Below, one piece after another: positions 51,693 to 60,166 of a stretch of 64,000 nucleotides of DNA. Numbering within the stretch: the first letter of the stretch is position 1; every line of letters begins with the position of its first letter. The stretch is from Nonomuraea sediminis (GTDB lineage Bacteria > Actinomycetota > Actinomycetes > Streptosporangiales > Streptosporangiaceae): contig NZ_JAHDTI010000023.1 in assembly GCF_018531495.1 (NCBI RefSeq), positions 62,001 through 126,000 on the forward strand, in the 5' to 3' direction. The notes beneath the pieces are model-generated. The model had not been told where the DNA came from, searched no databases, and saw nothing but the letters and a program-made list of their open reading frames with translations. The position numbers and the translations under genes are program-made.

Positions 51693-52931
51693 TCAGGACT
51701 TGGTCAGCACCCGCCCGTCGTCGGAGATGGCGGGGAAGGCGCCGGTGTCGACTATGCCGTGCTGCTGGTAGAGGGCCTCGATCAGGGCGTGGGCCGCAGG
51801 CTCCAGCTTCCACAGGGCACGATACTCGCGCGCGCTGGCCAGCGAGATGCCGATCTCCTGCGCGATGTCGACGGTGCGCGGCACGATGCCCTTGGCGATC
51901 TGCCGGTCCCAGAACTCGCGGGCGGAGCGCATCAGCGCGGCCCGCTCGGCGGTGCTGACGACCTGGGGCGTGGTGTCGAACACGGCGATGTCCTCGTCGT
52001 CGTCCTTGACGAGCTCGACCAGGGCCGGGGGCAGGGCGGGCCTGGCGGGCACCGGCGCGGCCTCGGGCTCCGGCTCCCAGGGGACGCGCGGGTCGGCGTC
52101 GATCAGGGCGTTGGTGTTGTACAGGGCGGCGATCTGGGCCAGCAGCGCCTCCTGGCGCTGCTGGTCGACGGCCAGCCCCGTGTGCTCGACCGCCTGGTCC
52201 ATGGCCTTGTCGAGCTTGCCGAGCGCGGCGCGGACCTTGCGCTCGGAGGCGCCGCCGTCGCGCAGCGCCTTGGCCTTCTTGGCGGCCAGGGCGACGCGGG
52301 TGAGCCTGCGGTGGGCGTCGACCTCGCTGGCCGTACGGTCGCTCACCTCGGCCAGGCCGACGCGGACCAGCAGCCGCTCGGGGGTGAGGCGCCAGTTGAT
52401 GCGGCCGGTGCCGCGGATGCGGTGGCGCTCGATGGCCATGCCGCGCTCCCACAGCCAGGCCGCCACCAGCGGCGCGGCCAGACGGAAGACCGCCTCGGGC
52501 AGGCTGCGCGCGTCCATGCTGGACAGCACCGCGGTCAGGCAGGTCAGCGCCCACACGGCGATGCCGTCGATGCCGGCGGAGAAGTTCTCCCGCATGTTGC
52601 GCCTGGCCCGCACGGCGCTGGTGATGATGGCGACCTCGATGAAGGCGAACAGCAGCAGCCGCAGCGGCCCGTTCAGCCCCAGCACGTCGCCCGAGAAACG
52701 CCACATGCCCTGCGCGGACACGCCCGTCGCGATCGAGGCGGCCACGACGGTGAGGATGTCCTCGATCGGGCGCACCGCGACATAGCGGGCGATCAGCCAG
52801 GAGGCGCCGCGCCAGACGATCCTGACGGCGAAGTACAACAGGGCCAGCCCAACCAGGCCGAGCACGGCGATGACGGCGGTGGCGACGGGCTTGTCCGATA
52901 CGAAGGCAGCTATTTCCTCGAATGTGGGCAT
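51693..52931 (-). CDS. DUF2637-like membrane protein with C-terminal DNA-binding-like region
   Basis: 412 residues. The N-terminal half has four hydrophobic segments (about residues 18-38, 57-73, 85-105 and 122-155), followed by IERHRIRGTGRINWRLTPERLL. Residues ~200-265 are a charged, probably coiled-coil region. The C-terminus contains VDIAQEIGISLASAREYRALWKL, which looks like a helix-turn-helix. This arrangement is seen in DUF2637/SpdB-like proteins found in actinomycete chromosomes and integrative elements. A role at the membrane in DNA transfer or regulation is possible; none is proven. Confidence 0.7.
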   Translation of the reverse strand: MPTFEEIAAFVSDKPVATAVIAVLGLVGLALLYFAVRIVWRGASWLIARYVAVRPIEDILTVVAASIATGVSAQGMWRFSGDVLGLNGPLRLLLFAFIEVAIITSAVRARRNMRENFSAGIDGIAVWALTCLTAVLSSMDARSLPEAVFRLAAPLVAAWLWERGMAIERHRIRGTGRINWRLTPERLLVRVGLAEVSDRTASEVDAHRRLTRVALAAKKAKALRDGGASERKVRAALGKLDKAMDQAVEHTGLAVDQQRQEALLAQIAALYNTNALIDADPRVPWEPEPEAAPVPARPALPPALVELVKDDDEDIAVFDTTPQVVSTAERAALMRSAREFWDRQIAKGIVPRTVDIAQEIGISLASAREYRALWKLEPAAHALIEALYQQHGIVDTGAFPAISDDGRVLTKS

Positions 52932-53072
52932 CAGTCACTATCCGTGAAGTTCAATCTCCGGCCGTATAACAGCGAGATCATTGCAGAATGTCGGCTTCTT
53001 GTACGGCAAACGCTGCCCACTGCCCCATTTGCCCCAGTTTTCCCTCACGGAACACGGCGTAAGATCGTTGGC

Positions 53073-53687
53073 GTGCTGGAACGCTGGCTCGCGGTCGCGG
53101 GCGACTCCCCCGCCGCGGCCGCCGTGGGCGCGGAGCTGATCGCGCGCTGGTCCGAGCCGCACCGCCGCTACCACACGCTCGATCACCTGCGCGCGGTGCT
53201 CGACGCGGTCGACCTGCTGGCCGCCGAGGCCGCCGACCTCGACGCGGTACGGCTGGCCGCCTGGTTCCACGACGCCGTCTACGACGGGCGGCCCGGCTGG
53301 GACGAGGAGCGCAGCGCCGAGCTGGCCCAGGCGCGGCTGCCACGGTGCGGGATCGGCGCGGACAGGATCGGCCGGGTGGCCGCGCTGGTCAGACTCACGG
53401 CGGCCCACGACACACTGCGGGAGGGCGACGCCGACGGGGCCGTGCTGTGCGACGCCGACCTGTCGGTGCTGGGGCGCGACGGCTACGACGGCTACACGCG
53501 GCAGATCAGGCAGGAGTACCGCCACGTGCCCGACGAGCTGTTCGTGGCGGGCCGCTCGGAGGTGCTGCGCAGGCTGCTGGCCGTACCGCGGCTGTATCGG
53601 ACGCCGCGCGCGAGGGAGCTGTGGGAGGCCCGCGCGCGGGAGAACATGAGCGCCGAGCTAGCGGCGCTTGCGGCGGCGCAGGCCTGA
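53073..53687 (+). CDS. HD-domain phosphohydrolase-like protein
   Basis: 204 residues from GTG 53073. The predicted metal ligands are in RRYHTLDHLRAVL, AAWFHDAVYDGRPG (HD doublet) and LCDADLSVLGRDGYDGY, the pattern of small HD-superfamily proteins of the COG4339 type. Substrate unknown, though nucleotides are typical. TAAGAT lies 7 bases before the start, so the transcript may be nearly leaderless. The last 30 bases overlap the converging DUF4031 gene. Confidence 0.83.
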   Translation: MLERWLAVAGDSPAAAAVGAELIARWSEPHRRYHTLDHLRAVLDAVDLLAAEAADLDAVRLAAWFHDAVYDGRPGWDEERSAELAQARLPRCGIGADRIGRVAALVRLTAAHDTLREGDADGAVLCDADLSVLGRDGYDGYTRQIRQEYRHVPDELFVAGRSEVLRRLLAVPRLYRTPRARELWEARARENMSAELAALAAAQA

Positions 53688-53921
53688 GGCGATGAGGCGG
53701 CGCAGCAGCTCCTGGGAGCTGACGAACTCGGCGCCCAGCTCGACGGCGCGCGCGTGCACCGTCTCGGGCACGTCGTAGTGGTCGCGGTCGAAGGCGCGGG
53801 TGGGCACGCCCAGCAGCACCGCGAAGTCGTGCAGCTCGGCCAGGGAGTTGTCGCTGACCAGGTGGGACCACATGAGGCCGCGCGGGCCCGGCCAGATCGG
53901 GGGATCGATGAGCACGCTCAC
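53658..53921 (-). CDS. DUF4031-domain protein
   Basis: 87 residues from GTG 53921. The whole chain is the DUF4031 domain: VLIDPPIWPGPRGLMWSHL at the start, then LHDFAVLLGVPTRAFDRDHYD and ELLRRLIASGLRRRKRR. The family is widespread in actinobacteria and uncharacterised. Its start overlaps the HAD gene stop as GTGA (53918-53921), so it is probably translated with it, and its 3' end overlaps the HD gene on the other strand. Confidence 0.88.
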   Translation of the reverse strand: MSVLIDPPIWPGPRGLMWSHLVSDNSLAELHDFAVLLGVPTRAFDRDHYDVPETVHARAVELGAEFVSSQELLRRLIASGLRRRKRR

Positions 53922-54664
53922 GTGCTCAAGGGTAGGACCCTGCCCTGAACGTTCACCTCACCGAGGTCGGCGACGACCAGGTCGGCTCCCAGCTCGCTGA
54001 GCTCGGCGCCCTGGCCGAGCCGGTCCACCGCGATCACCATGCCGAAGCCGCCCTTGCGTCCGGCCTGCAGGCCCGGCAGGGCGGAGTCGACCACGGCCAC
54101 CTTGGTGGCGGGCAGGTCGAGGCGGCGGGCGGCCTCGAGGAACAGCGCGGGGTCGGGCTTGCCCGGCAGGTTCATCAGCGCCGCGTCGTTGCCGTCGACG
54201 AGCAGGTCGAACAGGTACATGACGCCCGCGGAGGTCACCAGCTTGCGCCCGTGCAGGCTGGCCGACACGGCCGCGGTGCGGGCGCCGCGCCTGCGCAGCT
54301 CGTGGAGCAGCGCCACCGTGGACGGGAAGGCGGCCACGCCGTACTTGTCCACCTGTTGCATGAAGTAGCGGTCCTTGGACAGCCCGAGCCCGTGCACGGT
54401 CGGCGCGCCCGGCTCGTCGTCCGGCGCGCCCTCGGGCAGTTCGATGCCGCGCGAGGCCAGGAAGGTGCGCACGCCGTCAAGGCGGGGCCGCCCGTCGACA
54501 TGGCGCAGGTAGTCGGCGCGGATGTCGAAGGGCTCGGAACGGCCGCGCAGGAACGCGTCGAAGACGTGCTTCCAGGCGGCCGCGTGCACCCGAGCAGTGT
54601 CGGTGACCACGCCGTCGGTGTCGAAGACGACGGCGCGGACCGTGGTCAGATCGATCCCACTCAC
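53918..54664 (-). CDS. HAD-superfamily hydrolase, beta-phosphoglucomutase-like
   Basis: 248 residues from GTG 54664; no ribosome site is evident. HAD motif I is VVFDTDGVVTDT with D15 and D17, motif II AAVSASLHGRKL, motif III GKPDPALFLEAA, and motif IV VAVVDSALPGLQAGRKG. The cap insertion includes HVDGRPRLDGVRTFL, the segment seen in beta-phosphoglucomutases and related trehalose/maltose pathway enzymes. No phosphorylase gene is adjacent. It follows the P450 gene by 19 bases. Confidence 0.88.
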   Translation of the reverse strand: MSGIDLTTVRAVVFDTDGVVTDTARVHAAAWKHVFDAFLRGRSEPFDIRADYLRHVDGRPRLDGVRTFLASRGIELPEGAPDDEPGAPTVHGLGLSKDRYFMQQVDKYGVAAFPSTVALLHELRRRGARTAAVSASLHGRKLVTSAGVMYLFDLLVDGNDAALMNLPGKPDPALFLEAARRLDLPATKVAVVDSALPGLQAGRKGGFGMVIAVDRLGQGAELSELGADLVVADLGEVNVQGRVLPLST

Positions 54665-54683
54665 ATACGTGAACGTACGCGCT

Positions 54684-55853
54684 TTACCAGGCCACGGGTA
54701 GCTTCTCCACGCCGTAGACGATCGCGAGCTTGCGGAAGGGGACCTCGCCGTCCACGCGCAGCGTCGGAAATCGCCGCAGCAGCGCGGGATAGGCGATGCG
54801 CATCTCCATCTGGGCCAGCGGCGCGCCGACACACCGGTGGATGCCGTGGCCGAAGGCCAGGTGGGTGCCGGCCACCTCGCGGTCGGGCAGCACCTGCTCG
54901 ATGCCGTCGCCCAGCTTGGGGTCACGGTTGGCGGCCGCGAGCGAGCAGAGGACCATCTCGCCCTTCTTGATGGGGGTGCCGAACAGGTCCAGGTCCTCGC
55001 GGGCGAAGCGGGGGAAGGCGACCTGCACCACGCTCATGTAGCGCAGCAGCTCCTCCACGACCTGGACCACGTAGCCGTCCTCGTCGCGGACGCGGGCGGC
55101 CACGTCGGGGTTCTCAAGGAGCCACAGGCTGCCCAGGGCCAGCATGCTGGTGCTGGTGTCGTGGCCGCCCACCAGCAGGCCGTCGGCCATCGAGGCCAGT
55201 GTGCGGTCGTCCAGCTCGTCGCCGTGGTCGCGGATCAGCTGGCCGAGCAGGCCCTCCCCCGGGTTCTGCCGCTCGCGCACCACCAGGTCGGTCAGGAACG
55301 CCATCGCGTCGTTGATCGCCTGCAGCGACGCCTCGGGCCCGGCGGTGAAGTCGAAACGGTCCTTGCTGATCTTCAGGAAGTCGGACCGCTCGTCATAGGG
55401 CACACCGAGCAGCTCGCACACCACAAGGGACGGGATCGGCAGCGCGAAGGACTCCACCAGGTCAACGGGCTTGTCGGAGGCCTCGATGCGGTCGAGGTGC
55501 TCGTTGACGATGTCCTCGACCCGCGGCTCGAGCCTGCGCAGGCGGCGCATGGTGAACTCGGGCGTCAGGAACTTGCGCAGCCTGGTGTGCTCGGGCGGGT
55601 CGCGGAAACCCAGGCCGCCCGGGTCCTCCTGGTTGGAGCCCAGGCCGATCACGTTGCCGAAGTCGTTGCTGAAGCGCTCGTGGTCGCCGAGCACGGCGCG
55701 CACGTCCTCGTAGCGGGTGACCAGGTACACGACCTGGCCGCCCGGGATCTCCATGGGGAAGACCGGCTGCTCGGTCCTGATCCGCGCGAGTTCCTCGACC
55801 GGGTCGAAGCCCTCGCGCATGAACTGGACGAGCGGGAACTCGTTATCTGACAT
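54684..55853 (-). CDS. Cytochrome P450
   Basis: 389 residues from ATG 55853 (MSDNEFPLVQFM). Canonical P450 motifs: I-helix LLVGGHDTSTSML, K-helix E-x-x-R in VVEELLRYMS, and the heme-binding loop FGHGIHRCVGAPLAQ with the proximal Cys; PPEHTRLRKFLTPEFTMRRL is the typical C-helix. Soluble bacterial class, needing a ferredoxin, which is not encoded nearby. Such P450s hydroxylate secondary metabolites or xenobiotics; substrate unknown. The gene is transcribed toward the HAD-DUF4031 pair. Confidence 0.95.
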   Translation of the reverse strand: MSDNEFPLVQFMREGFDPVEELARIRTEQPVFPMEIPGGQVVYLVTRYEDVRAVLGDHERFSNDFGNVIGLGSNQEDPGGLGFRDPPEHTRLRKFLTPEFTMRRLRRLEPRVEDIVNEHLDRIEASDKPVDLVESFALPIPSLVVCELLGVPYDERSDFLKISKDRFDFTAGPEASLQAINDAMAFLTDLVVRERQNPGEGLLGQLIRDHGDELDDRTLASMADGLLVGGHDTSTSMLALGSLWLLENPDVAARVRDEDGYVVQVVEELLRYMSVVQVAFPRFAREDLDLFGTPIKKGEMVLCSLAAANRDPKLGDGIEQVLPDREVAGTHLAFGHGIHRCVGAPLAQMEMRIAYPALLRRFPTLRVDGEVPFRKLAIVYGVEKLPVAW

Positions 55854-55954
55854 CGAAATCCGTCCTGCTGGGGATACATCAGATGATGATGGGACAAAAC
55901 CCTCCATAGATGGTCCCATCCGCGAGGACGGGATCTGGCCAGGATGCTGCCAGA

Positions 55955-56215
55955 TCAGGGATGAACCAGGGTTGTGTTCGTCTCATCCTCGGTCAGGATC
56001 CGCTCCGCCTCAGGAGGTCCCGGCAGCGGCGCTTGTGCCGAGAGTGAAGGCGGCGCGGGCTTGGGCCTGCGCGGCTCCCTGACCCCGCCGTCACCCCCCG
56101 TCGGGTCGTCGTCGCCGGGCCCGTGCGGCTCGCCCGGCCCGTATCCCGGCATCCAGCTCGGTGCGCCACTGGTGAGTGCGCGGCGTCTGCGCGATCGCTT
56201 GCTCACGCGGGCCAT
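55955..56215 (-). CDS. Small proline-rich hypothetical protein
   Basis: 86 residues. The N-terminus is basic (VSKRSRRRRALTSG), followed by PSWMPGYGPGEPHGPGDDD, a Pro-rich middle and an acidic end ERILTEDETNTTLVHP. Third codon positions are strongly G/C, as in real genes of this genome, but no family is recognised and no strong ribosome site is seen. The gap 56216-56362 upstream and 55854-55954 downstream show nothing. It could also be a chance frame. Confidence 0.4.
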   Translation of the reverse strand: MARVSKRSRRRRALTSGAPSWMPGYGPGEPHGPGDDDPTGGDGGVREPRRPKPAPPSLSAQAPLPGPPEAERILTEDETNTTLVHP

Positions 56216-56362
56216 TGTGCGCGTCTTTCCGCCGCTTGTCTCCTACGGCTACCGCCACACTTGCGCGCACGCGCCGCAAGCGGCCGGCCTCCGTCCTGGC
56301 CGGCCGGGATGGCCCACGGGGTCTCCCGCCGTAACGCGCGCCCTGTGGGCGTGGCCGCGGAG

Positions 56363-57187
56363 CTACCCGGGGATGCGGCCGACCACTCCGTAGGAGCCGG
56401 GCTCGGCCGGGTCGATCTCCGCCTCGATGGGGTCGTCTGAGCGCCAGTGCTGGACCGGCACCAGGCCGGGCTCGACGAGGTCGAGCCCGCGCAGGAAGGC
56501 GGCGACCTGGTCGCGGGTGCGCGGCGTGATGAAGCCGGTCGAGGTGGAGCGGTAGACCTCCAGGCCCTTGTCGACCACCTCGGGCGGGGTCTCGCCGCCG
56601 TGGCCGTGCGAGATCACCACGTAGCTGCCCGGGACCAGCGGCGCCCGCAGGCCCGCCACGATGGCCTGGGCCTCCTCGTCGGACTGGACGAAGTGGAGGA
56701 TCCCCGACAGCAGCACGCCCACGGGCCGCGACCAGTCCAGGTGCTCGCGGACCTCGGGGTGCCCGACGATGGCACCGGGATCCCTGACGTCGGCGCCGAT
56801 GACGATCGTGTCGGGGCTGTCCTCGAGCAGGGCCCGGGCGTGGACGAGCACGATGGGGTCGTTGTCTACGTAGACGACCCGCGAGCCGGGGGCCAGGCGC
56901 CGGGCGACCTGGTGCACGTTCTCCTGCGTGGGCAGGCCGGTGCCGAGGTCGAGGAACTGCCTGATCCCCTGCTCGCACAGGTGGGTGACGGCCCTGATGA
57001 GGAAGGCGCGGTTGGCCCTGGCGGCCTCGCGGGCGTTGGGCGCCAGCCCGATGATCTGCTCGGCGGCCTTCCTGTCGGCGGCGAAGTTGTCCTTGCCGCC
57101 GAGGTAGTAGTCGTACATGCGCGCGACGCTGGGCACGGTGGGGTCGATCCCGCCCGGCGCCCGCTCCTGACCACCCACGGGCGTCAC
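56363..57187 (-). CDS. DUF574 (Methyltransf_19) SAM-dependent methyltransferase
   Basis: 274 residues from GTG 57187, which overlaps the GH29 stop as GTGA. The family start IDPTVPSVARMYDYYLGGKD is followed by NRAFLIRAVTHLCEQGIRQF, motif I FLDLGTGLPTQENVHQVA, RVVYVDNDPIVLVHARALL, VGVLLSGILHFV and GSYVVISHGH. These proteins are abundant in actinomycetes; their substrates are unknown. Here coupling to a glycosidase gene of a sugar operon is notable. Confidence 0.93.
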   Translation of the reverse strand: MTPVGGQERAPGGIDPTVPSVARMYDYYLGGKDNFAADRKAAEQIIGLAPNAREAARANRAFLIRAVTHLCEQGIRQFLDLGTGLPTQENVHQVARRLAPGSRVVYVDNDPIVLVHARALLEDSPDTIVIGADVRDPGAIVGHPEVREHLDWSRPVGVLLSGILHFVQSDEEAQAIVAGLRAPLVPGSYVVISHGHGGETPPEVVDKGLEVYRSTSTGFITPRTRDQVAAFLRGLDLVEPGLVPVQHWRSDDPIEAEIDPAEPGSYGVVGRIPG

Positions 57188-58506
57188 TCTACCGAAGAAT
57201 ATTCCGTAACCAGCACAGCAGCGGGCAGTTCACGCATCCGCTCCGGAATGGTGACATATCCATCTATCACCTCAGCCGGCCCATCCCCCCAGGTCGCGAT
57301 ATTTCCGGACAAGTCGTCGGCTAGGCGGAACCTGCCCACGGACGGGTCGAGCACGATCACGTTGAGCGCGCCGTCCGGCCGTACCGTGTAGCGGACCGGC
57401 ACCCCGGACGGCTCGGCGTGCCGCCGCCACGGCCGGGTGCCGTAGATCGCGCCGGCGTGGTCGCGCAGCCACGCTCCCAGGTACCGCAGCCGCTCCACCT
57501 GGTTCTCCGGCAGCGTCCCGTCGCCGCGCGGGCCGATGTTGAGCAGCAGGTTGCCGTTCTTGGCCACGGTGTCGGCCAGCAGGTGGACCAGCTCGACGGG
57601 CCCGATCAGGTGCCGGTCGTCCTCGGCCCTGTTGTAGCCGAACGAGCGGCCGAGCCCCCGCGTGGCCTCCCACACCCACGGCGTGGTCCGCCCCTCCGTG
57701 GTGTACTCGCGGGTCCTGAAGCCCAGGTGCGGCACGCCCCACCGATCGTTGACCACGCCGTCGGGCACCGCGTCGTAGTAGCGCTCGAACAGGGTGCTGA
57801 GGCTGTAAGGCCCGGCCGCCTTGGCAGAGTCGGGCCAGTCGATGTCGTTCCACAGCACGTCGGGCGCGTGCCGTTCGATCAACTCGGCGACCTGGTCGAA
57901 GCAGTAGCGGGCGAAGGCCTCGTCGTTGCGCCGGAAGGTGAACAGGTCGGTCGTGGAGCGGATCGGCGGGAAGTGCGAGACATGCCAGTCCAGCGCCCCC
58001 GAGTAGTACAGGCCGAAGCGCAGCCCCTCGGCCCGGGCGGAGTCGGCCAGTTCGGCCACCACGTCCCTGCGCGGCCCGCGGTGCAGCGACCCGAAGCGGG
58101 TCGTGGCGGTGTCCCAGAGGCAGAACCCGTCGTGGTGCTTGGCGGTGGGGATCACGTAGCGGGCGCCGCACTCGGCGAACAGCGCCATCCAGCCCTCCGG
58201 CGCCTTGGGCTGCCACTGGTCGGCCAGGTCCTCGTAGGAGGCGCCGACGCCGAAGGTCCGCTCGTGGTGGTCGGCGGTCGGCGAGCCGGGGATGCGGACG
58301 GTGTTGGCGTACCACTCGGCGTACTGGTGGTGGCTGTAGGCCAGCTCGACGTCCACCTCGGGCCCCGGGTAGGCCCATCCGGGCACCGAGTACAGCCCCC
58401 AGTGCACGAACACGCCGAACTTGGCGTCCCGGTACCACCCGGGCACGTCCCTGGCGGGGTAGTCCACACCCAGGTCGGGCCCGGTACGTCGATCGAAGGC
58501 GAACAT
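57184..58506 (-). CDS. GH29 alpha-L-fucosidase
   Basis: 440 residues. GH29 blocks: PGWYRDAKFGVFVHWGLYSVP, ARYVIPTAKHHDGFCLWDTA, RFGLYYSGALDWH, the nucleophile region DVLWNDIDWPD, TTPWVWEATRGLGRSFGYN and NGNLLLNIGPRGDGTLPE. No signal peptide is present, so it acts in the cytoplasm on imported fucosides. It is the fourth gene of the binding protein-permease-permease-GH29 operon, 9 bases after the second permease gene. Confidence 0.94.
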   Translation of the reverse strand: MFAFDRRTGPDLGVDYPARDVPGWYRDAKFGVFVHWGLYSVPGWAYPGPEVDVELAYSHHQYAEWYANTVRIPGSPTADHHERTFGVGASYEDLADQWQPKAPEGWMALFAECGARYVIPTAKHHDGFCLWDTATTRFGSLHRGPRRDVVAELADSARAEGLRFGLYYSGALDWHVSHFPPIRSTTDLFTFRRNDEAFARYCFDQVAELIERHAPDVLWNDIDWPDSAKAAGPYSLSTLFERYYDAVPDGVVNDRWGVPHLGFRTREYTTEGRTTPWVWEATRGLGRSFGYNRAEDDRHLIGPVELVHLLADTVAKNGNLLLNIGPRGDGTLPENQVERLRYLGAWLRDHAGAIYGTRPWRRHAEPSGVPVRYTVRPDGALNVIVLDPSVGRFRLADDLSGNIATWGDGPAEVIDGYVTIPERMRELPAAVLVTEYSSVE

Positions 58507-58515
58507 GGAGTCCTT

Positions 58516-59334
58516 TCAACGCCCGGCGAGCCCGGCGGTGGCGATGCCCTTGACCAGGTGCTTCTGCAGCGCGACGAGCAGCAGCAGGGTGGGCAGGATG
58601 GAGATGATCGAGGCGGCCATGACCAGGTGCCACTGGTTGCCGTTCTGGCCGAAGAACAGCTGCAGCCCGAGGGGCACGGTGCCGCGCGCGGTCACGTCGT
58701 TGATCATGATGAGCGGCCAGAGGAAGCTGTTCCAGTAGGTGATGAAGGTGAACACCGCGAGCACGCCGAGCGCGGGCCTGGCCAGCGGGAGCATGATGCG
58801 CACGAAGATGCGCAGCTCGCCGGCGCTGTCGATGCGCGCGGCCTCGCGCAGCTCGCCCGGCACGCTGCGGAAGAACTGCCGCAGCAGGAACGTGCCGAAC
58901 GCGGTGAAGGCCCACGGGAAGATCAGCGACTGGTAGGTGTCGACCCAGCCCAAGGCCTGCATGAGCAGGAACATGGGCACGACGAGCACCTCCTGCGGCA
59001 CCATCAGCGTGGCCAGGAACAGCAGGAACACCCCGTCCCTGCCGCGCCAGCGCAGCGAGGCGAAGGCGTAGGCCGACAGCGCCGAGGCGCACAGCACGAC
59101 CACCGTGCCCGCGCCGGCGACCAGCACGCCGTTCAGGATGTAGCGCTGGAACGGCACGTAGGCGAAGACGTCGGAGAAGTTCCGCCAGCGCAGCGAGGAG
59201 CCCATCAGCGAGGCCGAGCCGAACGTCTCCCCCGGCGGCTTCAGCGCCGTGGCGACCGCGAAGATCAGCGGATAGAGGAACGCCAGCGCCACCCCGGCCA
59301 GCAGCACGTGGGAGATCACGCTTCTAGCTCTCAT
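58516..59334 (-). CDS. Carbohydrate ABC transporter permease (MalG type)
   Basis: 272 residues, six membrane segments, beginning VISHVLLAGVALAFLYPL. The EAA loop, contact point for the ATPase, is LREAARIDSAGELRIFVRIM (residues ~184-203), followed by FITYWNSFLWPLIMIND typical of MalG-like proteins. Start ATG 59334 overlaps the previous gene by 11 bases. Together with the MalF-type subunit it forms the channel; the ATPase is presumably a shared one encoded elsewhere. Confidence 0.93.
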   Translation of the reverse strand: MRARSVISHVLLAGVALAFLYPLIFAVATALKPPGETFGSASLMGSSLRWRNFSDVFAYVPFQRYILNGVLVAGAGTVVVLCASALSAYAFASLRWRGRDGVFLLFLATLMVPQEVLVVPMFLLMQALGWVDTYQSLIFPWAFTAFGTFLLRQFFRSVPGELREAARIDSAGELRIFVRIMLPLARPALGVLAVFTFITYWNSFLWPLIMINDVTARGTVPLGLQLFFGQNGNQWHLVMAASIISILPTLLLLVALQKHLVKGIATAGLAGR

Positions 59335-60166
59335 AGTGCACCCACCGCTTCTGGCCGAGGAACTGCACGGCGGTCACCAGCAGGATGATCGCGAACAGCA
59401 CCCACGCTCCCGCCACCGCCAGCCCGAGGTCGCGCGCCTGGAACCCGGCCTGGTAGATGTCCATGACCAGGGTCTCGGTGGCGTTGCCCGGGCCGCCCGC
59501 GGTCAGGATGTAGGGCTGGGTGAACACCTGCAGCGCGCTGATCACCGTCATGATCGTGGCGAAGAACAGCGCCGGCGAGATCAGCGGCAGCTGCACCCGC
59601 AGCAGCCTGCGCAGGCCGGTCGCCCCGTCGATCGCGGCGGCCTCGAGCACCGCCTTGGGCATCTCGTTGATGGCCGCGGAGAAGACGATCAGGTTGTACC
59701 CGAAGCCCTGCCAGACGCTCATCGCCACCACCGACAGCAGCGCGGTGCGCCCGTCGGCCAGCAGGTTGGGTTCCCGGCCGACCTGCTGGAACAGCAGCTT
59801 CCAAATCACCGCGTTGGCCACCATCGGCGTGATCGCCGGGATGAAGAACAGCACCCGCCACAGGTTCTGCCAGCGCGAGTGGCTGATCCAGAAGGCCAGC
59901 CCGAGCGCCAGCACCAGATTCAGCGGCACGTACAGCCCGGTGAAGACGAACGTGTTGCGCAGCGCCGCGAGGAAGTTGGGGTCCTCGCCGAACAGGTAGC
60001 GGAAGTTGTCCAGTCCGATGAACTCCTGGGTGCCCAGCATGGGCCACTGGAAGAAGCTCATCACGACCGCCATGCCGACAGGGAACAGCGTGAACAGCCC
60101 GAGCCCGAGCACGCTCGGCGTGGCGAAGCCGAGCGCGCTCCACTGCTCCGCGCGTCTGAGCCTCAC
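59324..60166 (-). CDS. Carbohydrate ABC transporter permease (MalF type)
   Basis: 280 residues from GTG 60166, overlapping the binding-protein stop as GTGA. MalF/UgpA-like: GLGLFTLFPVGMAVVMSFF, FIGLDNFRYLFGEDPNF, the EAA loop VLEAAAIDGATGLRRLLRVQ and QPYILTAGGPGNATETLVM. Six membrane segments. It forms the heterodimeric channel with the next gene product. Third permease-family gene in the window after the fused one at 7731. Confidence 0.93.
   Translation of the reverse strand: MRLRRAEQWSALGFATPSVLGLGLFTLFPVGMAVVMSFFQWPMLGTQEFIGLDNFRYLFGEDPNFLAALRNTFVFTGLYVPLNLVLALGLAFWISHSRWQNLWRVLFFIPAITPMVANAVIWKLLFQQVGREPNLLADGRTALLSVVAMSVWQGFGYNLIVFSAAINEMPKAVLEAAAIDGATGLRRLLRVQLPLISPALFFATIMTVISALQVFTQPYILTAGGPGNATETLVMDIYQAGFQARDLGLAVAGAWVLFAIILLVTAVQFLGQKRWVHYES

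Noticed and set aside
55974..56393. 139-codon plus-strand gene
   Set aside because: It is antisense to the small Pro-rich frame and the end of the DUF574 gene and has no recognisable domain.
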